From assembly GCA_020853395.1 (NCBI GenBank), contig JADYYY010000013.1, forward strand, positions 45,521-109,520: 64,000 nt of DNA, written 5' to 3'. Below the pieces are notes generated by a model, which was given only the letters and a program-made list of their open reading frames with translations, ran no database searches and was not told the origin of the DNA. This DNA comes from Acidobacteriota bacterium. Lineage in GTDB: Bacteria > Acidobacteriota > Vicinamibacteria > Vicinamibacterales > SCN-69-37. The position numbers were made by a program, and so were the translations under genes. Position 1 is the first letter of the stretch. Each line of letters opens with the position of its first letter. Below are positions 35,552 through 44,837 of this stretch, piece after piece.

Positions 35552-37645
35552 TCAGACCAGCCGGTGCGGGCGATCGCGGACGATGTCGATCAAGACTGCC
35601 GGCGCCACCGGTTTGACGACGTGATGGTCGAAGCCGGCCAGCGCGCTGCGGCGCCGATCCTCGTCCTGGCCCCACCCGGTGAGCGCGACGATCGTCATGG
35701 TCGATCCGCCCGGTTGCCGCCGGATCCGCCGGCACACCTCGTAGCCGTCGAGGTCCGGCATGCCGATGTCGAGCAGCACGACTTCCGGACGAAACGCCTC
35801 GGCTTCGCGCACCGCGGCATGGCCGCCGAAGGCCAGCCGCACGGTGCAGCCCGCGCTTTCGAGCAGCAGCCCGACCATCTCGGCGGCGTCCGTGTTGTCG
35901 TCGGCCACGAGCACGCGGCGCGACAGGCGGGCGCCGTCCGGCTGGCCCGTGTCGGCGGTGCGGGGAGTCGAGCGCCCCGCGACGACCGGCAGGTGCACGA
36001 CGAAGGTGCTGCCGCGGCCGATCCCCTCGCTCGTCGCGTGGATCGTGCCCGCGTGCATCTCGACCAGCCGGCGCGCCAGCGCCAGGCCGATGCCGAGGCC
36101 GCCTGCGCCTCGTCCTGGCGTGGACGCCTGCGTGAACAGCTCGAACACGCGATCGATCATCTCGGCCGGAATGCCGATGCCGTTGTCGCGCACTTCGATG
36201 CACGCCATGTCGCGGTCGCGTTCGGCCGTGACCTCCAGATGGCCGCCGGACTCGGTGTAGTTGGCGGCGTTGTTCAGGAGATTGCCGAAGACCTGCGTCA
36301 GCCGCGTGGCGTCGGCGTCGAGCAGGATCGGCTCCTCGGCGTATCGCACGGTGAGCGCGTGTCCGTGCTGCTGGATCAACGGTCGGCTCGTCTCGATCGC
36401 GGCGTCGAGCACGTCCTGGAGCAGCACCGGCCCGCGGCGCAGCATGAGCTTGCCGCGTGAGAGCCGGGAGACGTCGAGCAGGTCGTCGAGCAGCCGCGCC
36501 ATCTGCGAAACCTGCCGGCCGATGACGTCGTGGCAGCGCCGGAGCGCTTCGTCGGCCGGCGTGTGGGACTGCAGGATCGCCAGGGCCGTGCGCAGCGGCG
36601 CCAGCGGGTTGCGGAGCTCGTGCGCGAGCATCGCCAGGAACTCGTCCTTGCGGCGGTCGGCTTCGCGCAGCTCTTCGTTGGCCGCGCGCAGGGCGTCTTC
36701 CGCCTGCTTGCGGTCGTGGATGTCCTGGATGATCGCCACGGCGAGCGGAGGCTTGCCGCCCACCGCGGGCAGCACCGTGCCGGTCACGAGGACCCAGCGC
36801 ACCGTGCCGTCCTTGCGCATGTAGCGCTTCTCGTGCTGCCAGCCGGGCGCACGCTCTGCGAGCACGCGCTGGACGGCGTCGACGTCCCGCTGCCGGTCGT
36901 CGGGATGCGTGATGTCGGAGAACGTCTTCTGCAGCAGCTCGGCGTCCGTGTACCCGGTCATCTCGCACAGCTTCCGGTTCACGCGGATGAAACGACCGGT
37001 CTGCGGGTTCGTCTGGGCGGCGCCGGCGGCCGACAGCTCGAAGATGGAGCGGAACTCCGTCTCGCTGATGCGCAGCGCGCGTTCCGCCCGCGCGCGCTCC
37101 ACGGCCGGATACAGGTGCCCCGCGACGTCGTGCAGCAGATGGATCTCGTCGCGGCGCCACTCCCGCGGCTGTGCCGAGCCCACCGCCAAGAGTACCGTCA
37201 CGCCGTCGTCGGCCAGGAGCGGCTCGACGATGAACGCCGCGACGCCGAGCGCGTTCAGCCGTGCGACGCGCCCGGCCGTGCGGCGATCGCGCGAGACGTC
37301 CGAGACGACCGTGCTCTTCGCGCCGACGATCTCGTCCAGCCGATCGAAGACGAGCAGCTCGCTCGTCGGATACGAGCCGACGAGCCAGGGCGGCGCCTTC
37401 GGGCTCTGATGCTGAATCGTCACGGTGCGGCCGTCGGGCGTCATCGCACCGAACGCCGCGCGATCGACGAGCAGGTGCTCGCGGAGCGCGTTCAGCGCGT
37501 AGTCGAGCAGCCGGTCCTGATCGCGGAGGTGTACCAGCGCGGCCCGCAGGTCGTCGAGGAAGGCGGCGTGCCGCCGGGCGCCGGCTACCTCAGGGCTGGC
37601 GTGCGTGGCGCTGGTCGAGTCGCCGGATCGCTGGTCCACGCTCAC
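35552..37645 (-). CDS. hybrid sensor histidine kinase/response regulator
   Basis: 697 residues. Order of domains: GAF (about 28-185), PAS with PAC (about 192-315), a short coiled coil, HisKA with the phosphorylated His 342 in AHELRNPLAPL, and HATPase with NLLNNAANYT, DNGIGIP and GGLGIGLALARR. A C-terminal receiver follows, with VLVADDNTDAAE, phospho-Asp in VVLLDIGMPDLDGYEV, and the conserved Lys in VVKPVAP. No membrane span is present, so it senses a cytoplasmic signal. No separate response regulator is adjacent. It may relay to a histidine phosphotransfer protein elsewhere. Confidence 0.94.
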   Translation of the reverse strand: MSVDQRSGDSTSATHASPEVAGARRHAAFLDDLRAALVHLRDQDRLLDYALNALREHLLVDRAAFGAMTPDGRTVTIQHQSPKAPPWLVGSYPTSELLVFDRLDEIVGAKSTVVSDVSRDRRTAGRVARLNALGVAAFIVEPLLADDGVTVLLAVGSAQPREWRRDEIHLLHDVAGHLYPAVERARAERALRISETEFRSIFELSAAGAAQTNPQTGRFIRVNRKLCEMTGYTDAELLQKTFSDITHPDDRQRDVDAVQRVLAERAPGWQHEKRYMRKDGTVRWVLVTGTVLPAVGGKPPLAVAIIQDIHDRKQAEDALRAANEELREADRRKDEFLAMLAHELRNPLAPLRTALAILQSHTPADEALRRCHDVIGRQVSQMARLLDDLLDVSRLSRGKLMLRRGPVLLQDVLDAAIETSRPLIQQHGHALTVRYAEEPILLDADATRLTQVFGNLLNNAANYTESGGHLEVTAERDRDMACIEVRDNGIGIPAEMIDRVFELFTQASTPGRGAGGLGIGLALARRLVEMHAGTIHATSEGIGRGSTFVVHLPVVAGRSTPRTADTGQPDGARLSRRVLVADDNTDAAEMVGLLLESAGCTVRLAFGGHAAVREAEAFRPEVVLLDIGMPDLDGYEVCRRIRRQPGGSTMTIVALTGWGQDEDRRRSALAGFDHHVVKPVAPAVLIDIVRDRPHRLV

Positions 37646-37791
37646 GGGGCCTCACCCGCTGGCACGCGACCCGCAGCCCCGCGGGCGAGCGGTGCTGCCG
37701 CCGCGGCGGGAGGGGAAGGCACATCCTACCGCAGGTGCCGGCGGGAGGATCCGGCGCCGGCCGTGGCGCTCGAGATGGGTCTCGGGCGCGG

Positions 37792-40467
37792 CTACGGGTT
37801 CAGCCAGTAGCTCCACTTCAGCACGACGACGTTGTTCGCGCGTCCGTCGAAGAGGGAGCCGAAGCCGCGGCCGACCGAGAAGTCGGACATCGCGGCCTCG
37901 TTCAACCGATCCTGCTGCCACACGAGGTACAACGTGCTGCCTGGCCGGTACTCCCAGCGCAGCACGGCGTTGCCGCGGAGCGATCGGGTCGTGAACGTCC
38001 GGTCGGCCACGGTGAACGGCGCCGCGGGCCCGCCGGCGTCAGGGTCGACGACGTACCTGCCGCCGTCGCGGACGATCGTCCCGACGTCCTCGCCGTACGT
38101 CTTGAAGCTGTAGCCCGACGGCGACTGGAACTCCTTCGGCAGGCCGTAGTCGCCGTGCGAGACGAGGGGCTGGGCGTAGATCTCGAGCGTGAGGTTCGGC
38201 GTGAAGGTGTAGTTCAGGCGCGTGATGATGCTGAACTGCCGCTGGTCGAGGGGCGCGAAGATGTACCGCGTGCCGAACGTGGAGACCATCTCCGGGTCTC
38301 TGATGGCGGTGACGTACTGCGCGTGCTGCCGGTTCTGCACGAGCTCCGGCCCGAACGAGAGGTTCCAGCGCGGCGACGTGCGGACGTCGAGGCTCAGGCT
38401 GGTCGTCCGGTTGTCGCTGCCCGCGTAGTCGGCCACGAGCGCGAACGCCGCGGTGCCGGTGATCGCCTTGCGCGGGTCGGAGCGCAGCGACGCGTTGTAG
38501 CGCCACGTCGTCGGCCGCATCGCGAGCGGGCCGCCGCGGGTGAGCCGATCGTCGGTCCGCTTGGGCTCGTACCAGTAGCTCGTCGTGAGCTGCCAGTAGC
38601 TCAGGTGCGTGAGCGTCAGCGACGTCCAGTAGAAGTAGTCGATCACGTTGCCGTCGAAGTTCTTCGCGCGGTTCACGTAGGTCGTCGAGCGCCAGTCGCG
38701 CCAGATGCGGCCCGGCCGGCGCTCGCTGTACGTCACGCCCTGGCCGAACGCGCGGCGATCGGCACGCTGCTGGAAGCCGACGTCGTTGATCTCGTAGCCC
38801 GGCGACATCGTCTGGAGCCAACTGTCGGTCGTCCAGTGGAGGCCGGCGGTCTTGCGCATGTTCACCGACGCGGCCACGCCGTTGAGCGACGTCCGCGTGG
38901 CGTCGTACGTGAGACGCTTCGCGTCCGGCCGCTGCAGGTAGCGGGTGGAGGAGCGCTGGGTGGCGCCAATGGCGGCATCGCTGCCGCCGACGTGGCTGCC
39001 GACCAAGAAGCCGGAGACGACCCAGCTCCGGTTCGCCCACTCGTGGATGAAGTCGAGGCCGGCGGTGTACGCCTCGGCGCGCAGACCATCCGCCCGCGGA
39101 TCGCCTGCGAGATCGCGGTTGGCGGCCGTGACGATGCCGCCGATGTTGCTCTGGCCGCGCCGAAGATCGCGGCTCGTGCGGCCGATGAAGTAGTTGGTGC
39201 GCGGTTCGACCATCGCGCGCTGCGACAGGCCGTTGCCGTCGCGGTACTCACCGAACTCGGATCCGGTGACCGCTTCGAGCAGGCCGACGTTCCAGCCGCT
39301 GGCCGTCTTGCCGGAGAGCTTGACGGCCCCGAGGATCGTGGCGGTGTCGGGCACGTCGGCTGCGTTGGCGAGCGGCAACTGCGGCGCGCGTCCAAGACGC
39401 CGCGAGTACAGCACGCCAGCGGCTTCGGCGCTCGGCCCGCCGACGGCGCCGCCGAACTTGAACGCGTTCGCACCCTCGACGAAGAACGGCCGGCGCTCCT
39501 GGTAGCGCGTCTCGAACGCCGAGAGGTTGATGACCGCCGGGTCCACTTCGACCTGTCCGAAGTCCGGGTTGGCCGTCGCCGTGAGCGTCAGGTTGGACGT
39601 GAGCCGGTAGCGCGAATCGAGGCCCGCGTTCATGGCCAGCTCGCGATCGCCGGCGAGCGCACCCGGCGCGCCGGCGCGGCGGCTGGTGCCGACGGCGTAC
39701 GGCAGCAGCTCGAGGCGCCGCCCCGGCTCCACGCCGCGCAGACCCGTGAGATCGCCGTAGGCGGGCACGCCCGCCTGCCCCGACTTGGGCGTGAAGGCGA
39801 ACCACGCTTCTTCCTGACGGCGGTTGATGATGCGCGCGAGCTGCAGACCCCACGTCTGCTCCTCGGCCGGCGCAAAGCCGAGCTGGCTGAACGGGACGCG
39901 AATCTCCGCCGTCCATCCGTTCTCGTCGATGCTCGTCGCCGCGTCCCACACCGCGTCCCACGCGAGATCGCCGGTGTCGCTGCGGCCGGCGATGATCGAG
40001 TCGCGCCGCACGCCCGACGGGTTGACCTCGAACACGAATGCGGTGCGCCGATCGTAGAAGCTGTCGATGCCGATGCTGAACCAGTCCGACGACGACGTCG
40101 CCATGTCGCGCCGGCCGAGCCTCGTGGTGATCGGACTGCGATCGAAGAAGCGGCCCGCGATGTACACCGCCTCCGCGTCGTACGCGATTCGCACTTCGGT
40201 CCGTTCGCTGACCGGCATCCCTTCCTGGGGATCGCGCTGCGTGAACGTGTCGATGGCCGGCGCGGCTGCCCACGCCGCATCGTCCAGCTTGCCGTCGATG
40301 ACGGGAGGCGTGCCGGCGCGCACTGCGGCGGCGACGGCCGCGGCACCGGCGCGGTCGGCTGGCCGAGGCGCGGTCGAGGAGGACCCGGCGGCAGCCTGGG
40401 CCCAGGACGTCAGGGGGAGCAAAGCGGCGAGGGCTGCCGCGGGAAACGCACGTCCGAGCTGTTGCAC
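37792..40467 (-). CDS. DUF5916 outer-membrane protein with CBM9-like domain
   Basis: 891 residues. Signal peptide MQQLGRAFPAAALAALLPLTSWAQ, then a family-9 carbohydrate-binding-like domain (about 50-250) beginning PPVIDGKLDDAAWAAAPAID and containing RIAYDAEAVYIAGRFFDRSP. The remaining 600 residues are a DUF5916 beta-barrel-like region with many alternating aromatic strands (NLTLTATANPDFGQVEVDPA, FVEGANAFKFGG) and a C-terminal strand LKWSYWLNP. It probably resides in the outer membrane and binds or passes glycans. A long open frame on the other strand across this gene (37261-40806) is an antisense artefact of high GC. Confidence 0.9.
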   Translation of the reverse strand: MQQLGRAFPAAALAALLPLTSWAQAAAGSSSTAPRPADRAGAAAVAAAVRAGTPPVIDGKLDDAAWAAAPAIDTFTQRDPQEGMPVSERTEVRIAYDAEAVYIAGRFFDRSPITTRLGRRDMATSSSDWFSIGIDSFYDRRTAFVFEVNPSGVRRDSIIAGRSDTGDLAWDAVWDAATSIDENGWTAEIRVPFSQLGFAPAEEQTWGLQLARIINRRQEEAWFAFTPKSGQAGVPAYGDLTGLRGVEPGRRLELLPYAVGTSRRAGAPGALAGDRELAMNAGLDSRYRLTSNLTLTATANPDFGQVEVDPAVINLSAFETRYQERRPFFVEGANAFKFGGAVGGPSAEAAGVLYSRRLGRAPQLPLANAADVPDTATILGAVKLSGKTASGWNVGLLEAVTGSEFGEYRDGNGLSQRAMVEPRTNYFIGRTSRDLRRGQSNIGGIVTAANRDLAGDPRADGLRAEAYTAGLDFIHEWANRSWVVSGFLVGSHVGGSDAAIGATQRSSTRYLQRPDAKRLTYDATRTSLNGVAASVNMRKTAGLHWTTDSWLQTMSPGYEINDVGFQQRADRRAFGQGVTYSERRPGRIWRDWRSTTYVNRAKNFDGNVIDYFYWTSLTLTHLSYWQLTTSYWYEPKRTDDRLTRGGPLAMRPTTWRYNASLRSDPRKAITGTAAFALVADYAGSDNRTTSLSLDVRTSPRWNLSFGPELVQNRQHAQYVTAIRDPEMVSTFGTRYIFAPLDQRQFSIITRLNYTFTPNLTLEIYAQPLVSHGDYGLPKEFQSPSGYSFKTYGEDVGTIVRDGGRYVVDPDAGGPAAPFTVADRTFTTRSLRGNAVLRWEYRPGSTLYLVWQQDRLNEAAMSDFSVGRGFGSLFDGRANNVVVLKWSYWLNP

Positions 40468-40667
40468 GCCGACGATCCTACAACGCCGCCCGAACCGCCG
40501 GCCCAGGGTCTTGCCGGCGCCCCGATCCGGGCGTTGGCGGCCTCGACCTGCACATCATGGGCAGGCGGCGGGCCTGCTCTTGGCGCCCGGAAGGGCGTCG
40601 TCGGCGGCAAGACCGAGGTTGGACGGGCATGCTTCCTGCACAACAGCCCGGCAGCGCAGGCTGCGCG

Positions 40668-40691
40668 CCGGTCCACCGTCCGGTGGACCGG
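40668..40691. promoter_or_regulatory. perfect 10-bp inverted repeat upstream of the BON lipoprotein gene
   Basis: CCGGTCCACC and GGTGGACCGG pair perfectly around a 4-base loop (GTCC). It ends 50 bp before the ATG at 40742, in the 274-bp gap to the divergent DUF5916 gene. It could be an operator or a 5'-leader hairpin. The rest of the gap shows nothing recognisable. Confidence 0.45.
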
Positions 40692-40741
40692 ATTCCCGCG
40701 GCGATGTTGCCGCGCGTATTCGCACAGAGGTGGAGAGAGAC

Positions 40742-41281
40742 ATGAAGCTCGCATTGGCTACGTGCGTGATGGCCGTGTGTCTCGCCGGCTGCCAGGCGTC
40801 CAATGAAGCCGCTGGCACCAACGGGAGGAACGCGGATGTCGTGGACTCCGTCCGTCACTCGCTCGATCAGGCGCAGCTCGAGGACGTCTCTACCAATCAG
40901 GATCGCGACAAGGGTGTCGTGACGCTGAGCGGCAGCGTGCCGACCGAGGCCGACAAGCAGCGTGCCGAGACGATCGCGAAGACCGCGGCGCCGGGCCAGA
41001 TCATCGCGAACGAAATCAAGGTGCTGCCGGCCGGCATGGAGAGCGAGGCGAAGTCGACGATCGCCGACATCGACAACGGCATCGAGAGCAACGCCTCGGC
41101 GGCGCTTCGCAACGCCGGGCTGCACGACGACGTGAGCGTGGACGCCACGGCCGGCGTCGTGACGCTGACGGGCGACGTTGCGACCGACGCCGCACGCCGC
41201 CAGGCCGAGAAGACCGTCGCCGGCGTGCCGAACGTCAAGCAGGTGATCAACAAGATCGAGATCGAGCCGCGCGGCCGTTAG
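40742..41281 (+). CDS. BON-domain lipoprotein (OsmY/Slp-like)
   Basis: 179 residues. The signal MKLALATCVMAVCLAGC ends in a lipobox (Cys 17). Two BON domains follow: one at about 32-100 (DSVRHSLDQAQLEDVSTNQ...GVVTLSGSVPTEADKQRAETIAK) and one at about 110-178 (SAALRNAGLHDDVSVDATAGVVTLTGDV...VKQVINKIEIEP). BON domains bind phospholipid surfaces and protect the envelope under osmotic or shock conditions. The start has GGTGGAGAGAG upstream. A strong hairpin follows the stop codon, so the gene is probably transcribed on its own. Confidence 0.92.
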   Translation: MKLALATCVMAVCLAGCQASNEAAGTNGRNADVVDSVRHSLDQAQLEDVSTNQDRDKGVVTLSGSVPTEADKQRAETIAKTAAPGQIIANEIKVLPAGMESEAKSTIADIDNGIESNASAALRNAGLHDDVSVDATAGVVTLTGDVATDAARRQAEKTVAGVPNVKQVINKIEIEPRGR

Positions 41282-41716
41282 CGGACGCCGGCTCGGATCG
41301 GCACAGCACGCGCGGTACTTCCCGTGCGTGCTGTGCCGTCGTGTCCCCGCCCACCGAACCTCACAGGAGCTAGAAACGACCGTCGTCCGGCATCCGCTGC
41401 CGTCGTCCACTCTTCGCGCGTCTGCGCTGGCTATCGGGCGGCCCGAATCGTTGAGGAGTCGCGACGCCCGCTCCGAAGGGAGCCGTGTCCATCGTGCCGG
41501 AAGAAGACGCCACCTCTCGCACCCGGGCCATCGTGAAGAGCGAGATGCCGAAGTGGCGCGGCTGCGACGGCCGGCGAGATGGAAGACGGCCGGCCGGCCG
41601 GGCGCGACGTCATCGAGGTGGCCGGCTGGTGAGCCGCCCGAGCCGCAGCGTCGGCTACACTGTGGAATCCGAACGGGACGCCATCGGGGTCGTCGGGTTC
41701 GTTCAGGGAGAGCGAG
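41282..41716. other. 435-bp intergenic region
   Basis: Beyond the hairpin at its left end, no gene or repeat is supported. Frames that cross it on either strand are Arg/Pro-rich and lack a ribosome-binding site. The right end should contain the promoter of the foldase gene at 41717. Confidence 0.5.
41299..41338 (+). terminator. perfect 12-bp stem hairpin after the BON gene
   Basis: CGGCACAGCACG pairs perfectly with CGTGCTGTGCCG around a 16-base loop that can pair further. It starts 18 bases after the BON stop codon. There is no clear T-run, so termination may be inefficient or depend on Rho. Confidence 0.7.
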
Positions 41717-42826
41717 ATGCCAATGATGAAGGGGCCGCGGTTCTGGGTCGCGGCGATGGTCATCGCCGGCGTGGCGATGTCCTCCGCGTGCCGGTCCTCG
41801 TCGCAGCCGTCGGGGACGCCGCCGGCCAACGTCTGGGCCACGGTGGACGGCCGCACGATCACGCGCGACGACGTGGAGAAGCTGTATCGAAGCACGACGC
41901 AACCGAACGCCGCGCCCCTCTCGGACGACGAGATGCTGGCGACGAAGCTGAGCGTGCTCGACGATCTCATCAGCCAGGACATCCTGCTGGCGAAGGCGCG
42001 AACGCTCGGCGTCGCCGCGACCGACAGCGAGATCGAGGCGGCGATCGCCGAGCAGAAGCGCGGCATGTCCGACGAGGACTTCCAGAAGCAGCTCGGCTCG
42101 CGCAGCCTGACCGTCGACGATTTCCGGAACGGCCTGCGGCGCGAGATGTCGGTCCAGAAGGTGTTGGATCGCGAGGTCACCGCCAAGGCCGTCATCACCG
42201 ACGACCAGATTGCCGCGTTCTACAACCAGAACAAAGCGCAGTTCAACCTTCCCGAGGCTCAGTACCGCATCGCGCAGATCGTCGTCACGCCCGCGCGGGA
42301 TCCGCAGCTCAGGAACCGATCGGGCAATGATGCCGGATCTGTCGACGAAGCGACGCGGAAGTTCGACATGCTGCTCGAGCGGCTGCGCGCGGGCGCGGAT
42401 TTCGCGGCGCTGGCGATGGACTACTCGGAGGATCCCCAGTCGGTGGCCCAGGGCGGCGACATCGGCTTCGTGTCGCGATCGCAGCTCAACGACGCGCCGG
42501 CGGCGTTGCGCGACGTCGTGCTGAAGACGGCGCCCGGCTCCGTGAGCACGGTGGCCGGCGGCGGTTCGCTCACGATCATCAAGGTGCTCGCGCACGAGCC
42601 GGCCGGCCAGCGCGAGCTGGGCACGCCGGCCGTTCGTGACGGCGTCCGCGATCTGCTGCAGCAGCGCAAGGCCCAGTTGCTGCGCGTCGCGTACATCACG
42701 GCCGTACGCGACGAGGCGACGATCTTGAATCACCTGGCCCAGATGGTCCGCGATGCCAACGGCGTGCCGCCCGCGCTCGCGACGGCACCGGCGGGTCCGG
42801 CTCCGGCCGCGGCGTCGGGCAAGTAG
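41717..42826 (+). CDS. parvulin-type peptidyl-prolyl isomerase lipoprotein (SurA/PrsA-like)
   Basis: 369 residues. A lipoprotein-like signal ends in AMSSAC (about residue 25). A SurA_N-type helical chaperone region (about 38-165) reads VWATVDGRTITRDDVEKLYR, LVLDDLISQDILLAKA-like and VITDDQIAAFYNQNKAQF. The parvulin domain follows: YRIAQIVVTPARD, FAALAMDYSEDPQSVAQGGDIGFVSRSQL and SVSTVAGGGSLTIIKVLAHEPA. It helps outer-membrane or secreted proteins fold in the periplasm. ATG 41717 has AGGGAG six bases upstream; ATGs at 41723 and 41726 are alternatives. The tail is Ala/Pro-rich. Confidence 0.92.
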   Translation: MPMMKGPRFWVAAMVIAGVAMSSACRSSSQPSGTPPANVWATVDGRTITRDDVEKLYRSTTQPNAAPLSDDEMLATKLSVLDDLISQDILLAKARTLGVAATDSEIEAAIAEQKRGMSDEDFQKQLGSRSLTVDDFRNGLRREMSVQKVLDREVTAKAVITDDQIAAFYNQNKAQFNLPEAQYRIAQIVVTPARDPQLRNRSGNDAGSVDEATRKFDMLLERLRAGADFAALAMDYSEDPQSVAQGGDIGFVSRSQLNDAPAALRDVVLKTAPGSVSTVAGGGSLTIIKVLAHEPAGQRELGTPAVRDGVRDLLQQRKAQLLRVAYITAVRDEATILNHLAQMVRDANGVPPALATAPAGPAPAAASGK

Positions 42827-42840
42827 CGCCGCGTCCTGCG

Positions 42841-44010
42841 ATGTCCGGCATCGCCGGCCGCCTGATCCTGCTCGTTTCGCAGCCGCGAGCGGGGTCGACG
42901 CTGCTGCAGCGCATGCTCGGGCGTCACCCCGACGTGCACACCTGCTCGGAACGCTGGATTGCCCTGCATCCGTGCTTCGCCCTTCGCGAAGGCCTGTGGA
43001 CGCCATACGGCCACGACCTCGCGCGAAGGGCGACGATGGACCTGCTGCGCGAGTTGCCGGAAGGCGAGGCGGCCTACTGGGAGGCGGTCAGGCGCCTGCT
43101 GGGCCACCTCTACGAACGCGAGCTCGCGGTGTCGGGCCGGCGGCGGCTGCTCGACAAGACGCCCCGCTACTACTTCATCCTGCCGGAGCTTCGACGCCTG
43201 TTTCCGGAAGCGCGCGTCCTGCTGTTGATCCGCCATCCGCTGGCCGTGCTCGCGTCGGTGCTCGACACATGGGTGGGGACGTCGGATGCGGCCGACATCG
43301 TGGGGTTCTGGCACGACCTGTTCTCGGCGCCGGTCCTGATGCGGAAGGCGATGGCCGAACGAGACGACCACACGTCCATCGTGCGGTACGAAGAGCTGGT
43401 TTCGCAGCCGGGCGACGTCATCGGCTCGGTGTCGCGCTGGCTGGATCTCGGCCAGGGTCCTGACCTCGTGGAGTACGGCGCCGACGGGTCGGCGCCGTGG
43501 CGGTTCGGCGACAGCGGCACGGCGTTTCAGCAGACGCGTCCCATGGCCGATCGCGCGCACCGGTGGCCCGAGGTGCTGCGGCGCCATCCGCTGTGGCACG
43601 CGCTCGGCGCCGTGTATCTCGATCGGCTTGGAGACGATGTGCTGCGCGCGCTCGGGTACGACGTCGGAGAGACGCGCGATCTGCTCGGCGCGGAGGCGGT
43701 CGAGGAGAGCGCACGTCGCGCGGCCGCCGCGCTGCTGACCGAGCCGCCGTCGCCAGACGTGATGCGTCGCGCCGCCGCCGCCGCGCACGAGCGCGCCTCA
43801 CGGCTGGACCAGGCCGCCGCCGAGCGGCTCGCGATCATCGAGGAGCAGCGATCCGCCATCGCGGCGTTCGAGGCGGCGGTCGCCGGCCGGGACGCCGAGA
43901 TCGCCAGGCTGCAGCACGCGCTCGACGAGGCCACGGCCATGCCGGCTGGCGATCGGGACAAGACCGCCGTGCCCCCGGTGTGGCGTTCTGTCGCTCGTCC
44001 CAAGCCGTGA
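42841..44010 (+). CDS. sulfotransferase with C-terminal coiled coil
   Basis: 389 residues. The PAPS-binding loop QPRAGSTLLQRMLGRHPDVH is near the N-terminus, and the 3'-phosphate side is served by LLIRHPLAVLASVLDTW and VRYEELVSQPGDVI. This identifies a sulfotransferase-3-like fold that moves sulfate from PAPS to a carbohydrate or small molecule. A charged coiled coil (about 310-370: ERLAIIEEQRSAIAAFEAAV) has been added after the catalytic domain and may mediate oligomerisation. It starts 14 bp after the foldase stop. The acceptor is unknown. Confidence 0.9.
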   Translation: MSGIAGRLILLVSQPRAGSTLLQRMLGRHPDVHTCSERWIALHPCFALREGLWTPYGHDLARRATMDLLRELPEGEAAYWEAVRRLLGHLYERELAVSGRRRLLDKTPRYYFILPELRRLFPEARVLLLIRHPLAVLASVLDTWVGTSDAADIVGFWHDLFSAPVLMRKAMAERDDHTSIVRYEELVSQPGDVIGSVSRWLDLGQGPDLVEYGADGSAPWRFGDSGTAFQQTRPMADRAHRWPEVLRRHPLWHALGAVYLDRLGDDVLRALGYDVGETRDLLGAEAVEESARRAAAALLTEPPSPDVMRRAAAAAHERASRLDQAAAERLAIIEEQRSAIAAFEAAVAGRDAEIARLQHALDEATAMPAGDRDKTAVPPVWRSVARPKP

Positions 44011-44098
44011 CGGCGGCATCGCCGGCTCTGCACCGGCGCCGTGCGGCGCTCGCGTGCCGGCACGAGACTTGATTGGCCTCATGGGCAGGAGACCGCCC

Positions 44099-44731
44099 GT
44101 GAGCACATCGCTCAAACAGCTTCTGTTCTGCGCACTGCTGATCAGCGTCATCATGCCGGCGAGGGCCTGGTCGCAGGCGGCTGCCGCGCACCTCCAGATA
44201 CTCGGCGGCGTGACCGACGCGGCGGAGCGTGCGCCGATGTTCGGCGCGGCGCTCGGCCTGCGGCTGACGTTCATCGAAGTGGATGTCGAAGCCGGTCACT
44301 TCAACAACGTCCTGTCGAAGACCCTGCTCGACGCGCTGAACGACCTCCAGCGCGAGCGCGACCTGCCGGTTCAGGCCATCGCCGAGCTGCCGGCCAACTA
44401 CGTGCTCGGCACGCTGCGGATCATCCCGGCAGCCGGGCCGATCCGGCCGTTCCTGAGCGTCGGCGGCGGCGTCGCGCGCCTCAAGCCGCGGCTCAAAATC
44501 GTGGTGGAGGGGATCTCGCTGGGCGACGTCTTCGGGCTCACCACGCTCGGATCGCAGGACGAGCCGATCGCGACGGTCGGCGCCGGGCTCCGGATCGATC
44601 CCGGCAAGATCCACCTCGAGGTCGGCTATCGGCTCGTGGCGGTGTTCACGAACTACCGCGGCTTCAACATCAGCGCCAACGGCGCGACCTACGTGAACAA
44701 CATCTACGGCGCGTTGGGCGTCCGATTCTGA
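44099..44731 (+). CDS. small outer-membrane beta-barrel protein
   Basis: 210 residues from a GTG at 44099 with AGGAGA at good spacing; an upstream ATG at 44081 is an alternative. The signal peptide (SLKQLLFCALLISVIMPARAWSQA) is followed by alternating strands such as AHLQILGGVTDAAERAPMFGAALGLRLTFIEV, LRIIPAAGPIRPFLSVGGGVARL, VGAGLRIDPGKIHLEVGYRLV and a C-terminal strand ending ALGVRF, with the terminal Phe typical of Bam substrates. It is probably an OmpX/OmpW-sized barrel of unknown role. A strong hairpin follows the stop. Confidence 0.85.
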   Translation: MSTSLKQLLFCALLISVIMPARAWSQAAAAHLQILGGVTDAAERAPMFGAALGLRLTFIEVDVEAGHFNNVLSKTLLDALNDLQRERDLPVQAIAELPANYVLGTLRIIPAAGPIRPFLSVGGGVARLKPRLKIVVEGISLGDVFGLTTLGSQDEPIATVGAGLRIDPGKIHLEVGYRLVAVFTNYRGFNISANGATYVNNIYGALGVRF

Positions 44732-44755
44732 CGCACGACGCGTCGCGCTTCAGAC

Positions 44756-44782
44756 GCTGAGGCCGGCGCCGCCGGCCTCAGC
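44756..44782 (+). terminator. perfect 12-bp stem, 3-base loop hairpin
   Basis: GCTGAGGCCGGC and GCCGGCCTCAGC pair perfectly around GCC, 25 bases after the barrel gene stop. Downstream bases are moderately T-rich (ATGCTTCTCAGGATTCTTCC). This is the most convincing factor-independent terminator in the window. Confidence 0.75.
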
Positions 44783-44837
44783 ATGCTTCTCAGGATTCTT
44801 CCTGCACACGCACGCCAGGTCGAACCCGCTGCACGAA

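Noticed and set aside
37261..40806. A 1181-residue open frame on the plus strand
   Set aside because: It is antisense to the DUF5916 gene and the start of the histidine kinase gene, and its product is extremely Arg-rich. Long antisense frames are expected at this GC content.
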